Shown here: positions 8,174 through 16,282 of the stretch, one piece after another
Position numbering within the stretch: position 1 is the first letter of the stretch
Layout of the letters: the number at the start of each line of letters is the position of its first letter
NCBI GenBank assembly: GCA_024637015.1
Contig: JAGXGE010000015.1
Span: 233,241-297,240, forward strand
Source: Aequorivita sp.
GTDB lineage: Bacteria; Bacteroidota; Bacteroidia; Flavobacteriales; Flavobacteriaceae
Length of the DNA: 64,000 nt
Reading direction: 5' to 3'
Notes under the pieces: generated by a model
Told to the model about the DNA's origin: nothing
What the model saw: only the letters and a program-made list of their open reading frames with translations
The model's database searches: none
Translations under genes and position numbers: made by a program

Positions 8174-10204
8174 TTATACATTTTTTGGAAATTGAATCCC
8201 TATAGTGGTGCCAATACCAATCATGGAGTTTACTGTTAATTCCCCATTCAGTTTTTTTGCTCTGGCTTTCAGGTTTTTTAAACCGATACCTTTTCTCGCC
8301 AATCCTTTGTTGAATCCCTTTCCATTATCGGTAACGGAAATAACAAAATTGTCCTCCTCCACCAAAAAGGAAATAGCTACGTTTGTGGCACTTGCATGCT
8401 TAATTACGTTTTGAAGTATTTCATCCAGCATTCTGCAGATATTGATTTTGTACAGATAATCTAAATGCTCCCATTCCTCCGAATTTTTATAGGTTAGGGT
8501 AAATTGGAAGTTTCCAATTTCGCTGCGCTCTTTAATACTATTTTCAATTTCATTCTTAAACCCAAGCTCATCCCAAATAAGGTCATTCCTAAGATCGTGG
8601 GAAATATTGCGTATCTCAGATTCAATTTCGGTTAGCAGGTCGATGGAGTTCTTGTGCTGTTCAAGACTTTCAGTACTACCTTTTAATGCTATAAATGACC
8701 ACTTAAAACGAATGGCAAATAAGCGCGCCAAAATGCCATCGTGCAATTCCTCCGATATGCGAAGTCGCTCCTGACTTCTGCCGCGTTCCAAAGTGGTTTT
8801 GTTTTCCATGGCCATTAAAAACATGTCTTCATTGTACTGTTGTTGCTCCCGTTCAAAGAGCAGTTCCTTGTTTTTTACCCGCTGCCTTGTGTTTAGATAA
8901 ATGAGCAATAGCAGTAGGGTAACCGTGGCTGCACCAATAGTTATCCATAGTCGTTGCCTAAAAAGTCTTTTGTTTACACGGATATACTTATTGGTCTCAT
9001 ATTTAATGGCCGTGAATTTGTTCCTCAGGTTACGGTCACGTGCATTAAGGGCCTTATCTAGCGCGATGTGATTTTGTAGATAGGATAAACTATTTGCTTT
9101 GTCAAGGGCTGCCAAAAGTTCTAACGCGTTGAGCACATCTCGTGTTAATTGGTTTGCTTCTGCGCGTTTATAAGCTTCTTTAGCATAAGTTATTCCCCTA
9201 ACGGTATCGCCAAGCTTGGCGTAGTAGGAGGCAAAACGTAACCTGCTTACTACACCTCCAGCAGTATCACCTATACTGTCGCGAAGGGCTAATGCCGTTT
9301 CCATGGATGCCTTAATATTTACTGCGGCTCCCGAGGCTAAAAGGCTAAAAGCTTTGTTGTCCAATAATTTGGCATATAGGGAAGGGTGGGAGTTGAGAGT
9401 TTCTATACGACTTAAGGCCTTATCAAAGTAAGTGACAGCCTGCTTAAACTGCCCTAATTTATGAAGCCGAACGCCCATATTATTCCAAAGTTCCAGTTGA
9501 TAGTATTCTGAATTTTCAATCTTGGTTAGGATCGCTGCTGCTTTTGTGTAATAAACTAATGCCTTTTCGTATTCTTCCATATCGTCCGCATTGGTTCCCA
9601 ATAAATTGTAACACAAATAGAGTTGTTTGTGTTTTTCTGCTTTCTCAAAATTTTTAATGCTGCGGAACAATAGAATTTCTGCTCCTGTAAAGTCATTGGT
9701 CTGGCTGGAGATATAGGCCATATTGTATAACATCTTTCCGGCGTAATAGGTATTTTTGATGGATGAAAAGAGTTTGAAAGCACTATTGTAATGGGAATAG
9801 CTGCTCTCAAATTTTTTCTCCCTTAAATAATACGCCCCATAATTCCAATGTGCATCTGCGAGCAGGGACGGGTTTTCTAATTGTTGCGCAAGCATAAGGC
9901 CTTCTGAGGCTACGCTATTGAAAAAGGCCGAATCTTGAAGGTGTGAGGACGCTTCAACTATTTTACTGATTTGGGAGTACTTAAGGCTATCCTGATAGGT
10001 GTGCTTTAAAACTTGGTAGGAAATTTTTAGGAGCCGTATTCTTGTTTGTGGGGAAAGGGAATCTTCTTGCGATTTATTGTAATACTTCTCAAAATCGGAA
10101 AGTTTTTTAATGCTTTGGGCAGGACCGGGCGAAGAAAATAAAAGGAGTGTTAGTGAAACCACCAATGGAAACTCCCGCCAATATGATTGCTTGTAGGTAA
10201 ACAT
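8174..10204 (-). CDS. TPR-containing sensor histidine kinase (HisKA_3/NarX-like)
   Basis: I choose the ATG at 10204 (676 residues) because it begins the signal peptide (REFPLVVSLTLLLFSS); a longer reading would overlap the small lipoprotein gene. The exported part, to residue ~415, consists of TPR-like helical repeats. One membrane helix follows at ~418-440 (WITIGAATVTLLLLLIYL). The cytoplasmic part has the phosphoacceptor H488 in SEELHDGILARLF, an N box with N599 in DEILQNVIKHAS, and G boxes VTDNGKGFN and GIGLKNLKARA. It phosphorylates a LuxR-type regulator, which is the downstream gene and is frameshifted. Confidence 0.93.
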   Translation of the reverse strand: MFTYKQSYWREFPLVVSLTLLLFSSPGPAQSIKKLSDFEKYYNKSQEDSLSPQTRIRLLKISYQVLKHTYQDSLKYSQISKIVEASSHLQDSAFFNSVASEGLMLAQQLENPSLLADAHWNYGAYYLREKKFESSYSHYNSAFKLFSSIKNTYYAGKMLYNMAYISSQTNDFTGAEILLFRSIKNFEKAEKHKQLYLCYNLLGTNADDMEEYEKALVYYTKAAAILTKIENSEYYQLELWNNMGVRLHKLGQFKQAVTYFDKALSRIETLNSHPSLYAKLLDNKAFSLLASGAAVNIKASMETALALRDSIGDTAGGVVSRLRFASYYAKLGDTVRGITYAKEAYKRAEANQLTRDVLNALELLAALDKANSLSYLQNHIALDKALNARDRNLRNKFTAIKYETNKYIRVNKRLFRQRLWITIGAATVTLLLLLIYLNTRQRVKNKELLFEREQQQYNEDMFLMAMENKTTLERGRSQERLRISEELHDGILARLFAIRFKWSFIALKGSTESLEQHKNSIDLLTEIESEIRNISHDLRNDLIWDELGFKNEIENSIKERSEIGNFQFTLTYKNSEEWEHLDYLYKINICRMLDEILQNVIKHASATNVAISFLVEEDNFVISVTDNGKGFNKGLARKGIGLKNLKARAKKLNGELTVNSMIGIGTTIGIQFPKNV

Positions 10205-10289
10205 AATCAATACATAGGGGGAGTTTACAAATGTAAGAAAAGCCTTTCTATTACAAAAGGCTTCTCTTAAAATCAGGCTGTTATGGATT

Positions 10290-10451
10290 TCAATCCTTTT
10301 CATTATCGGGTTCGGCACTGTGCTCCCCGCCAGTACCATAAATGGGTGGAGTTTTCTGCGATTTGCTATCCACAGTTAGTAAGTCTGGCGTACAAGAAGT
10401 AAAGAGGCTAGTTAATAAAACTAGACCCAAGAAGGTGATTTTTGTTTTCAT
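10290..10451 (-). CDS. Small predicted lipoprotein, 53 residues
   Basis: This reading frame is too short for usual cut-offs. It begins with MKTKITFLGLVLLTSLFTSC, a clean lipoprotein signal with lipobox at Cys20, and continues with a short acidic tail: TPDLLTVDSKSQKTPPIYG, then TGGEHSAEPDNEKD. It stops 85 bp before the kinase start. The leader is A-rich with no Shine-Dalgarno, which is normal here. Short acidic lipoproteins of this design often sit beside LytTR or two-component genes in Flavobacteriaceae (my recollection). Function unknown; it could be a ligand or partner for the kinase's exported TPR domain. Confidence 0.75.
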   Translation of the reverse strand: MKTKITFLGLVLLTSLFTSCTPDLLTVDSKSQKTPPIYGTGGEHSAEPDNEKD

Positions 10452-10645
10452 CGTGAGCGTTTTTTTGAGTTAATAAAAATTTAACCCCTCCATATTGAGG
10501 GCGCTCATTGTGCACAATGAAACTGGTTTTTAAACCAGAAGGAGAAGCAAACTCCTTAGTGCTAAGGTAATTTCGAAATGGTAAAAACTGCTTTTATTTA
10601 TGGGCTATTCAGTGAAGTGCCCAATTGTACAAGTGAAGAAAACCC

Positions 10646-11389
10646 CTATGGCAGTAAATGAATGGATTTTAATCCAAAAACGGGGTTTTGTGGTTCCGCC
10701 AAAATTCGTTTTACTGTTTCTATACGGTCTATATAGGTTTTTGAAAACTGGATCGCCTTTTCAAAATAGTGTAACATGATTTCCTTTTTCCCATAATCAA
10801 TCCGCTTTATATAGTACGAGTTTATAACATAACTTCTATGGATTCGCTGGAAGTTATGCGGTAATTGTAAATGGGTGTGTTTAAGGGTCTCAAACCCATT
10901 TATAACGGTACCATCCTTAAGATAAAAATCGGTGGTATAATTGTCTGCCTTTAAGAATAGAATATCGTCCAAATGAAGATATTGATACTTGTAATAATAG
11001 TGAATGCAATGTAGTTTTGTAGGGGAGTATACCGAGTGATAACGACAGATTGCCCTTTCAATTTCCATTGGTTTTTCCAATTTATCAACTACATCAACAA
11101 CCCCTTTTTTATAGGCTTTGAAAGCTTTCTGATAGCAAGTGGTTAGGACAATATATTTGGGGGGAATACCCAGGATTTTATTTATAAGGGTAATGGTCTT
11201 GAAAGGACTTGCTGTTATCGAATCAAAATTTATTAAAACCAGTTCAGGGGCAAACTTTAAACTTTTGTTCACTTTTAACGAAAAGCCATCGGTAACGCCC
11301 ACACAGCTATAGTCCGATAAAGCACAAAAAGCCTTTTGAATAAACTCAATTGTTTTTGGATTGCTATCGATTATTAAATAGTATCTCAA
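10646..11389 (-). CDS. LytTR-family DNA-binding response regulator
   Basis: The protein has 247 residues from a TTG start; an in-frame stop lies just upstream. Residues 1-120 resemble a receiver domain (YLIIDSNPKTIEFIQKAF, PELVLINFDSITA, PPKYIVLTTC), but the usual acidic pair near the N-terminus and the phosphoacceptor context are altered, so it may not be phosphorylated in the normal way. Residues ~140-235 form the LytTR DNA-binding domain (LFLKADNYTTDFYLKDG, FQRIHRSYVINSYYIKRID). It is divergent from the rteC-like gene and 195 bp from the small lipoprotein gene. Its cognate kinase is not evident. Confidence 0.88.
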   Translation of the reverse strand: MRYYLIIDSNPKTIEFIQKAFCALSDYSCVGVTDGFSLKVNKSLKFAPELVLINFDSITASPFKTITLINKILGIPPKYIVLTTCYQKAFKAYKKGVVDVVDKLEKPMEIERAICRYHSVYSPTKLHCIHYYYKYQYLHLDDILFLKADNYTTDFYLKDGTVINGFETLKHTHLQLPHNFQRIHRSYVINSYYIKRIDYGKKEIMLHYFEKAIQFSKTYIDRIETVKRILAEPQNPVFGLKSIHLLP

Positions 11390-11530
11390 CTGGAAAGATT
11401 TGTAACCGAATATTAAGTATTACAATTGGTATAATAGTAAGGTTCAACCGTACTCTTTGTATGGAATATAGTACGTTTAAAGAATAGCCCAATTACTAAC
11501 TTCACGGTATTAACCAAAATTTGCCCCAGC

Positions 11531-12361
11531 ATGAAGTTTTATATAGAAGAGCTTTCACGTGTGGAAAGTGAGTTGGAACAACTGGAGCTAGACACTCCAA
11601 TAATCTATAATAAAGCCGAGAAGGCAATAACACTTTGTAGGGATTCGCTAGGAATAATGCGGCAAAGGGTTTTAAAAAAAGGGTTTAAGGATACCAAAGC
11701 TGAATGCCATTTTTTTAAGGCTGTAAAACCCAAAGTAGTTGGCTATCTCATTCACTTTGTTAATCTGGGGGCAATTGAGTGCCATAGACCCATAGGGAGT
11801 GGGAAGGAAGAGCATAAATTTTATATAGAACAGATTGCTGTTTTAAAGAATTACTTTGTTGAGCATCGCGAGTTTTATGAATATTACATGCGGGGACTTT
11901 CCCATCATGACCTTTTGTTTTTCACCCGAAATACCCCTTCCCCGGAATGGTTCCGTGCTAACATTACATCCATAGTGGACACCAACTTTTCAACCTCAAA
12001 GGACATGGTACTCGCCCAAATACTAGGTAATACCCTTACCATAAATTACCTAAAGCATAAACTATCACGAAAAAAAAGAAAAGCTTTCGGCAATAAGGAA
12101 ATAATAGCTCCCCTAAAATGGACCGGTTCAAAAGTAGATCTGGTTGAATTGGTATATGCGCTCCAAGCTAGTAATATGATTAATAATGGGAATGTTGGAA
12201 TCAAGGAATTGGCCAATAACATGGAGAAGCTTTTTTCAATCGAACTTGGAGATTACTACCGAACCTTTCTCGAAATAAGGATGCGTAAAAACAACCAAAC
12301 TAAATTGCTGGATTTTCTAAAGACCTGCATTGAAAATAAAATTATTGAAGCAGATGGGTGA
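11531..12361 (+). CDS. RteC-family regulatory protein
   Basis: The protein has 276 residues. It matches RteC-like proteins along its length: an N-terminal helical region, then AECHFFKAVKPKVVGYLIHF, the FYIEQIAVLKNYFVEHREFYEYYMRG segment split around the HHDLLFFTR motif, and a C-terminal winged-helix-like part (WTGSKVDLVELVYALQAS, GIKELANNMEKLFSIELGDYY). RteC of the Bacteroides element CTnDOT activates excision genes in response to tetracycline. Flavobacterial chromosomes carry solitary copies, as here, with no excision genes nearby. Confidence 0.9.
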   Translation: MKFYIEELSRVESELEQLELDTPIIYNKAEKAITLCRDSLGIMRQRVLKKGFKDTKAECHFFKAVKPKVVGYLIHFVNLGAIECHRPIGSGKEEHKFYIEQIAVLKNYFVEHREFYEYYMRGLSHHDLLFFTRNTPSPEWFRANITSIVDTNFSTSKDMVLAQILGNTLTINYLKHKLSRKKRKAFGNKEIIAPLKWTGSKVDLVELVYALQASNMINNGNVGIKELANNMEKLFSIELGDYYRTFLEIRMRKNNQTKLLDFLKTCIENKIIEADG

Positions 12362-12640
12362 AGTGAAGTACGAAGTGCGAAGGACGAGGGACGCTGTTAT
12401 TGTCTGTTGTGGGTTGTCAATTATCAGTTTTTGGTTATGGCCTTGACGCTAATTTCAGCTGGTTAGCAAAAAAAATAGCATAATTAAACTTTGGCATAAC
12501 TTCCTATTTTTTGCCATAGTTTAATTGATTAGTTTTCCACTTTTAAGGTGGTCAACCTATATCAGGGACGTACACAACTCCCGTCTCACGCTTCACGTCT
12601 CACTTCTCACAACTCACAACTGACAACTGACACCCCATTC
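12361..12640. repeat. Composite palindromic repeat: heptamer array, central hairpin, inverted heptamer array
   Basis: The left arm (12361-12440), read on the minus strand, breaks into 7-bp units such as CCATAAC, TGACAAC, CCACAAC, TCCCTCG, TCCTTCG, CACTTCG. The right arm (12580-12640), read on the plus strand, is made of 7-bp units CCCGTCT, CACGCTT, CACGTCT, CACTTCT, CACAACT (twice), GACAACT. In the centre a 15-bp inverted repeat at 12482-12496 and 12512-12526 (AATTAAACTTTGGCA, one mismatch) forms a hairpin. It begins at the rteC stop, and could also act as its terminator. Confidence 0.7.
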
Positions 12641-13062
12641 ACGGATACTCCATAGTAAAGCCATAGATACTTCATTAAATTGTAAGAAAACAAGCATTTT
12701 TTCCTACAAAATTGAATTCATTCTTTCACAACTTGGGTCCAACTTGTGAAAAACAAGAAGCAGTTTCTTGCGCCAAATACCTTCGGACTGGCTTATTTTA
12801 CAATACCTGCCTAGCTATTTTGGGCCTCATGTCTATAAGCGAAGTTTCTTACCAGCTTATAATAATAGAACCTTTTTCTAACTTTTTTGAAGGTTTCTCC
12901 CGCCCCAATTTTAAATCCCTAAAAATCTTTGCTCGCTAATCGCTTGCCATTACCGCCCTAGCTCTAATCTCCAAAAAATATTCATACCCAAGATGCACCC
13001 AACTTGTGAATAATGGCTTTTTCCACACCCCATCTTTGCAGCTAACTTTAAATCTTTTTATT
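12641..13062. other. Non-coding stretch with a 12-bp direct repeat upstream of the DUF5675 cassette
   Basis: CCAACTTGTGAA occurs at 12739-12750 and 12999-13010. The first copy is also the right half of an inverted repeat, TTCACAA (12725-12731) with TTGTGAA (12744-12750). These may be regulator sites for the cassette starting at 13063. A possible 75-codon frame at 12712-12939 has no convincing protein features. Confidence 0.45.
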
Positions 13063-13818
13063 ATGGCTAAACAAGCTGGAATTATCAAGTTAAAGGGAAC
13101 TATCGAGGATATTTCCTTTTACAAAACTGCAGATGGTCACCTTGCCCGTGCAAAGGGTGGGGTAGACCGCGACAAGATTCTGCACAGTGCTGCTTTTGCA
13201 CGTACTCGTGAAAACAACTCCGAATTTGGCCGGGCAGGCAAGGGAGGCAAGCTCATCCGCAGCGCTCTGCGTTCCCTAATGCAAAATGCCAAGGACAGAC
13301 GAGTGGTAAGTAGGCTAACAACCTTACTGCTTGCAATTATCAAGACGGATCCACTAAATCCACGGGGACAAAGAAACCTGGATGAGGGGAACCTTGATCT
13401 TTTGCAGGACTTTGATTTTAACATCAATGGCAAATTGGGTACCACTTTTTATGGGCTCTTTACACCTGCCTTCGACCGTGTAAGTGGGGATGCTACAATT
13501 GCGGTTGATGCCTTTAGCGCCACAGAGCAAATTGCGGCTCCTTCGGGAACCACCCATTACAAATTGGCAATGGGCGCAGCAGAACTCGACTTTGTAAACA
13601 AAACCTTTGTGTACAGCGAAATGGATTTGGGGGTATTGCCCTATGACAATTCAGCGGTGTTGGCCACTACGCTCACCGCTTCGGTAACTCCAAATTCACC
13701 GTATCCAGTATTATCAGTGCTGGGCGTTGAATTCTACCAAGAGGTAAATGGTCAATTCTACTCCTTAAAGAATGGGGCCTTTAATGCCTTGGGTGTTGTA
13801 AATGTAGACGACGTCTAA
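13063..13818 (+). CDS. Conserved Bacteroidota protein of unknown function (251 residues)
   Basis: I take the ATG at 13063, preceded by an A/T-rich leader; the frame extends 57 bp upstream but that part is not protein-like. The sequence begins AKQAGIIKLKGTIEDISFYK and continues with DGHLARAKGGVD and FGRAGKGGKLIRSALRSL, a conserved pattern I recognise from many flavobacterial genomes but which has no assigned function. The N-terminal ~100 residues are basic; the remainder appears beta-rich (GATHYKLAMGAAELDF-like segment). There is no signal peptide. It ends 2 bp before the DUF5675 gene, so the four genes probably form one transcript. A structural or tail-like role has been guessed from its phage-like neighbours. 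Confidence 0.8.
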   Translation: MAKQAGIIKLKGTIEDISFYKTADGHLARAKGGVDRDKILHSAAFARTRENNSEFGRAGKGGKLIRSALRSLMQNAKDRRVVSRLTTLLLAIIKTDPLNPRGQRNLDEGNLDLLQDFDFNINGKLGTTFYGLFTPAFDRVSGDATIAVDAFSATEQIAAPSGTTHYKLAMGAAELDFVNKTFVYSEMDLGVLPYDNSAVLATTLTASVTPNSPYPVLSVLGVEFYQEVNGQFYSLKNGAFNALGVVNVDDV

Positions 13819-13820
13819 GT

Positions 13821-14258
13821 ATGGAACTTGTTTTAACAAGGGTTTATAAGCGTGGGGGTACCAATGGTACCCTCACCTTAAACGGACACTTCGTCTGTTT
13901 CACCCTCGAGCTTCCATGGAAGGAAAACAAAAGAAATATTTCCTGTATCCCGGAAGGCAAATACGAACTAAAAGCACGCTTCTCACCAGAGTTTCAAAAC
14001 CATTTGCAAGTGCTGGATGTATACGGCAGAAATCTTATTCTTATCCATCCCGCCAATAAAGCCATTGAAGAATTACGTGGTGGTATAGCGCCCGTTGCAC
14101 AGCTCACTGGAATAGGAGCAGGGATATATTCAAGGCTCGCCTTGGAAAAACTGCTTTCCATTTTTCATCAAACATTGGAAGACAATGAAAAGGTAATACT
14201 AAATATAAACTCAAACCGCTATGAATATCTTAGACAGATTCAAGAAACCAACACCTAA
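13821..14258 (+). CDS. DUF5675-family protein
   Basis: The protein has 145 residues and no signal peptide. The family pattern is clear: TNGTLTLNGHFVCFTLELPW, then CIPEGKYELKARFSPEF and RNLILIHPANKAIEELRGGIAPV. In the homologues I recall, the position after the second arginine-glycine usually carries a cysteine (GCI), as in L,D-transpeptidase-like folds; here it is glycine (RGGIAP), which would remove a putative catalytic residue. The gene overlaps the next one by 38 bp. DUF5675 is common in phages and phage-derived loci of Bacteroidota. Confidence 0.82.
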   Translation: MELVLTRVYKRGGTNGTLTLNGHFVCFTLELPWKENKRNISCIPEGKYELKARFSPEFQNHLQVLDVYGRNLILIHPANKAIEELRGGIAPVAQLTGIGAGIYSRLALEKLLSIFHQTLEDNEKVILNINSNRYEYLRQIQETNT

Positions 14259-14466
14259 GTTTTTTAGGACAATGCGCAATTTGGGTATCGGTCTCGCAAC
14301 TGTTGGGGGTACGCTACTTGCGGCGCCTATCACTCTTCCGGCTTGGCTGGTATCGGCTGCTACTTATTTGGTGGTAGCAGGCACAGTAGCCTCAGCCGTA
14401 AGTCAGGCTACAGTTGAGGAAGAAGTCGCACCCAAACCTCAAAATCCGAAGCAAAATGTTAATTAA
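14221..14466 (+). CDS. Small membrane protein, holin-like position
   Basis: The protein has 81 residues. A basic, amphipathic N-terminus (FKKPTPKFFRTMRNLG) is followed by two hydrophobic segments rich in Gly, Ala and Thr, at about 22-40 (IGLATVGGTLLAAPITLP) and 42-62 (WLVSAATYLVVAGTVASAV), and an acidic-proline tail. The start overlaps the DUF5675 gene and the end overlaps the next gene by 11 bp. Size, topology and neighbourhood fit a holin or small spanin-like partner, but sequence alone cannot prove it. Confidence 0.75.
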   Translation: MNILDRFKKPTPKFFRTMRNLGIGLATVGGTLLAAPITLPAWLVSAATYLVVAGTVASAVSQATVEEEVAPKPQNPKQNVN

Positions 14467-14674
14467 GGATCCACCGCTTATTGCTGGTACAGCAGGTGGT
14501 ATTATTGCATCCACCTTACCTAACATAAGTACCCATCAATTCCTTTCTACCTGTATTTTAGCATTGGTTGGAGCCACAGTAAGTTTTTTCACTACACTGC
14601 TGTTAAGAAAATTGATAAATCTTTTAAAGACTTACAATTGGAAAGTGTTTTTTACTTTTTGGGAAAAAAAGTAA
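14456..14674 (+). CDS. Small membrane protein with two hydrophobic segments
   Basis: I use the ATG at 14456 (72 residues), which overlaps the end of the preceding gene; the same frame is open 42 bp further upstream. Two membrane segments are visible at about 8-24 and 29-50 (FLSTCILALVGATVSFFTTL), followed by a basic and aromatic tail (NWKVFFTFWEKK). It is the last gene of the four-gene cassette and is followed 18 bp later by a terminator. Function unknown. Confidence 0.7.
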   Translation: MLIKDPPLIAGTAGGIIASTLPNISTHQFLSTCILALVGATVSFFTTLLLRKLINLLKTYNWKVFFTFWEKK

Positions 14675-14692
14675 TTAAATCATGTTAAAAAT

Positions 14693-14731
14693 GAAACCGC
14701 CATTTTGGATCGACCTAAAAGGCGGTTTTCT
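14693..14731 (+). terminator. Rho-independent terminator after the DUF5675 cassette
   Basis: GAAACCGCC at 14693-14701 pairs with GGCGGTTTTC at 14721-14730, with a 19-nt loop and a T-rich tail. Confidence 0.85.
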
Positions 14732-14856
14732 TATTTATTGAGTAGGAAAAATTATTCTGTGTATTTAATAATCTTTTTAAAAAACTATCGCAATTTTATG
14801 AAGGCATCTTAGGTTAATAAAAAACTTTTTTGGCGGCTCATTATTTTTATTGTCTC

Positions 14857-15423
14857 TTATTTCAAGCACTGTATTAAGGAATCTGTCGTTACTACGGTCG
14901 CAAATTCTTCATTTAAACTTGCAAGTGCAGTTTCATGTATAAGTTCTGCTGAGTAATTTTGTCCGTCTATTCCCTTTTTATTAAAAGTAGCAGTTGCGTC
15001 TGAAACGAGATAAGTGTCAAATCCAAAGTTTCCTGCCATTCGTGTTGTAGTTGAAACGCAATGGTCTGTTGTCAAGCCTACAATTACAAGTTTTGTGATT
15101 TCCGAATTGTCAAGTTGCTCTTTTAAATTTGTCCCAATGAAGGCACTATTTACATGCTTCTTGATTACAATTTCATTTTCAAGTGGTTTGACCAAATCCT
15201 TGAACTCGTTGCCCTCATTTGTTTCGTGATGTAAAGCATTCGGATTTATGGAACAATGTTGAATGTGAAAAATTGGAAGACTATTTTCTCTCCAAAGATG
15301 TAAAAGTTTGCTTGCATTTTCTTCAGCATTTAAATTATTTCTTTGTCCTCCCCAATATTCAATATTGTCAAATGCTTTTTGAATATCTATAAGGATTAAT
15401 GCTGGTCTGTCTAATTTTGTCAT
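14857..15423 (-). CDS. Cysteine hydrolase of the isochorismatase family
   Basis: The protein has 188 residues, the usual size. The catalytic triad can be seen: Asp in LILIDIQKAFDN, Lys in IVIKKHVNSAF, and Cys in GLTTDHCVSTTTRMAGNFG, which also has the family's cis-peptide region. The family hydrolyses isochorismate, nicotinamide or other small amides, and the substrate cannot be deduced here. There is no signal peptide, so it is cytoplasmic. Neighbours give no clear pathway. Confidence 0.93.
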   Translation of the reverse strand: MTKLDRPALILIDIQKAFDNIEYWGGQRNNLNAEENASKLLHLWRENSLPIFHIQHCSINPNALHHETNEGNEFKDLVKPLENEIVIKKHVNSAFIGTNLKEQLDNSEITKLVIVGLTTDHCVSTTTRMAGNFGFDTYLVSDATATFNKKGIDGQNYSAELIHETALASLNEEFATVVTTDSLIQCLK

Positions 15424-15480
15424 ATTGTAATTATTGGTTTTTTTAGTTAAATTGTCGTTTTATGCAAGAAATTGAAGAAG

Positions 15481-15660
15481 CTATTCATGGTTTTTAATCA
15501 CCGAAAACCCCGCCAAATAGTAAATGACTGCTATTCCATTGCTCCCAATTGGATGATAAAGTTTAAAAGTGGCAACGCCTTTTGGGATACCACTTTCATA
15601 AATTATTTTTACACGTTGCCAATGGTTTGATAACATGCCTCTTATCGATACCGTTTTCAC
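15481..15660 (-). pseudogene. Remnant of a phosphinothricin-type GNAT acetyltransferase
   Basis: Starting from a GTG 4 bp after arsI, the frame reads SIRGMLSNHWQRVKIIYESG, IPKGVATF, the N-terminus of PAT-type acetyltransferases (IR-M---W--V--IY--GI-TG-ATF). After ATF a missing base changes the frame; the neighbouring frame then reads TLSSNWEQWNSSHLLFGG, which matches the next conserved block. A second shift leads to FSVIKNHE and a stop at 15481. The rest of the ~165-residue enzyme is absent. Two shifts plus truncation argue for real decay. Confidence 0.65.
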
Positions 15661-15664
15661 CTTA

Positions 15665-16120
15665 TTAGCTTTTCTGTGCAGCATTTATACCGTCGTTGCC
15701 TGTCCATTGTACCATAGCTTCCGGTGCTGGTTTTGCATTAATCCCTTCTCCGTAAACTGTAGAGGTTCCGTGCGTGTAAAACGCTTCCCAATCCACACCT
15801 TGCGGGTCGGTAATCCAACTTTTTTGCGATTTTGAATAACAGCAAGTGCATTGGGCTTCCTCTCTAATGGTTCCTTTGGCGTTTTGCATATTTGCATATA
15901 CTTCTTGCAACGCTGTTTCGCTTTCCAGTTGCAAACCTAAATGTTCAATTCCATTTTCGCTATGTCCTGTTGAAATGGCATAGTTGATTCTTGGGTCTTC
16001 CAACATCCATTTTGCATAGTCGTCTTTTACAACGCTTGGTGTTGTATTAAATAAAGCATTGTAAAATGCAATGCTTTCGTCAAGGTTTTTCACTTTTACG
16101 TGAACGTGAAATCGTTTCAT
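15665..16120 (-). CDS. ArsI/CadI-type vicinal-oxygen-chelate dioxygenase
   Basis: The protein has 151 residues. It has the VOC fold pattern (RFHVHVKVKNLDESIAFYN at the N-terminus, YAISTGHSENGIEHLGLQLE in the middle) and the cysteine signature EAQCTCCYSKSQKSW followed by ITDPQGVDWEAFYTHG. ArsI enzymes cleave the carbon-arsenic bond of trivalent organoarsenicals, and CadI is a cadmium-induced relative. The cysteine pair is intact. No arsR or arsenite pump is adjacent; a decayed acetyltransferase follows, possibly the remains of an arsN-like resistance operon (inference). Confidence 0.88.
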   Translation of the reverse strand: MKRFHVHVKVKNLDESIAFYNALFNTTPSVVKDDYAKWMLEDPRINYAISTGHSENGIEHLGLQLESETALQEVYANMQNAKGTIREEAQCTCCYSKSQKSWITDPQGVDWEAFYTHGTSTVYGEGINAKPAPEAMVQWTGNDGINAAQKS

Positions 16121-16282
16121 TTTTTTTTATTTTAATTTGTTATAGCATCAAGACGGAAAGGATGCAAAAAAGACGCAAATTATTTTTGAAATTTCTTTTT
16201 TATAAGGAGCTTAAAGTAGATTTTTGTAACAAACTTAAGTATACTGCGTCTTGTTATTATTTAAACAATTATTTATTTTAAA

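Noticed and set aside
11531..12361. RteC as sign of an integrated conjugative transposon
   Set aside because: No integrase, excisionase, mobilisation or transfer gene, and no tetQ, is found around it; solitary rteC genes are common in Flavobacteriaceae.
12712..12939. 75-codon plus-strand frame before the DUF5675 cassette
   Set aside because: Composition is not protein-like, and it begins inside an inverted repeat; left as non-coding.
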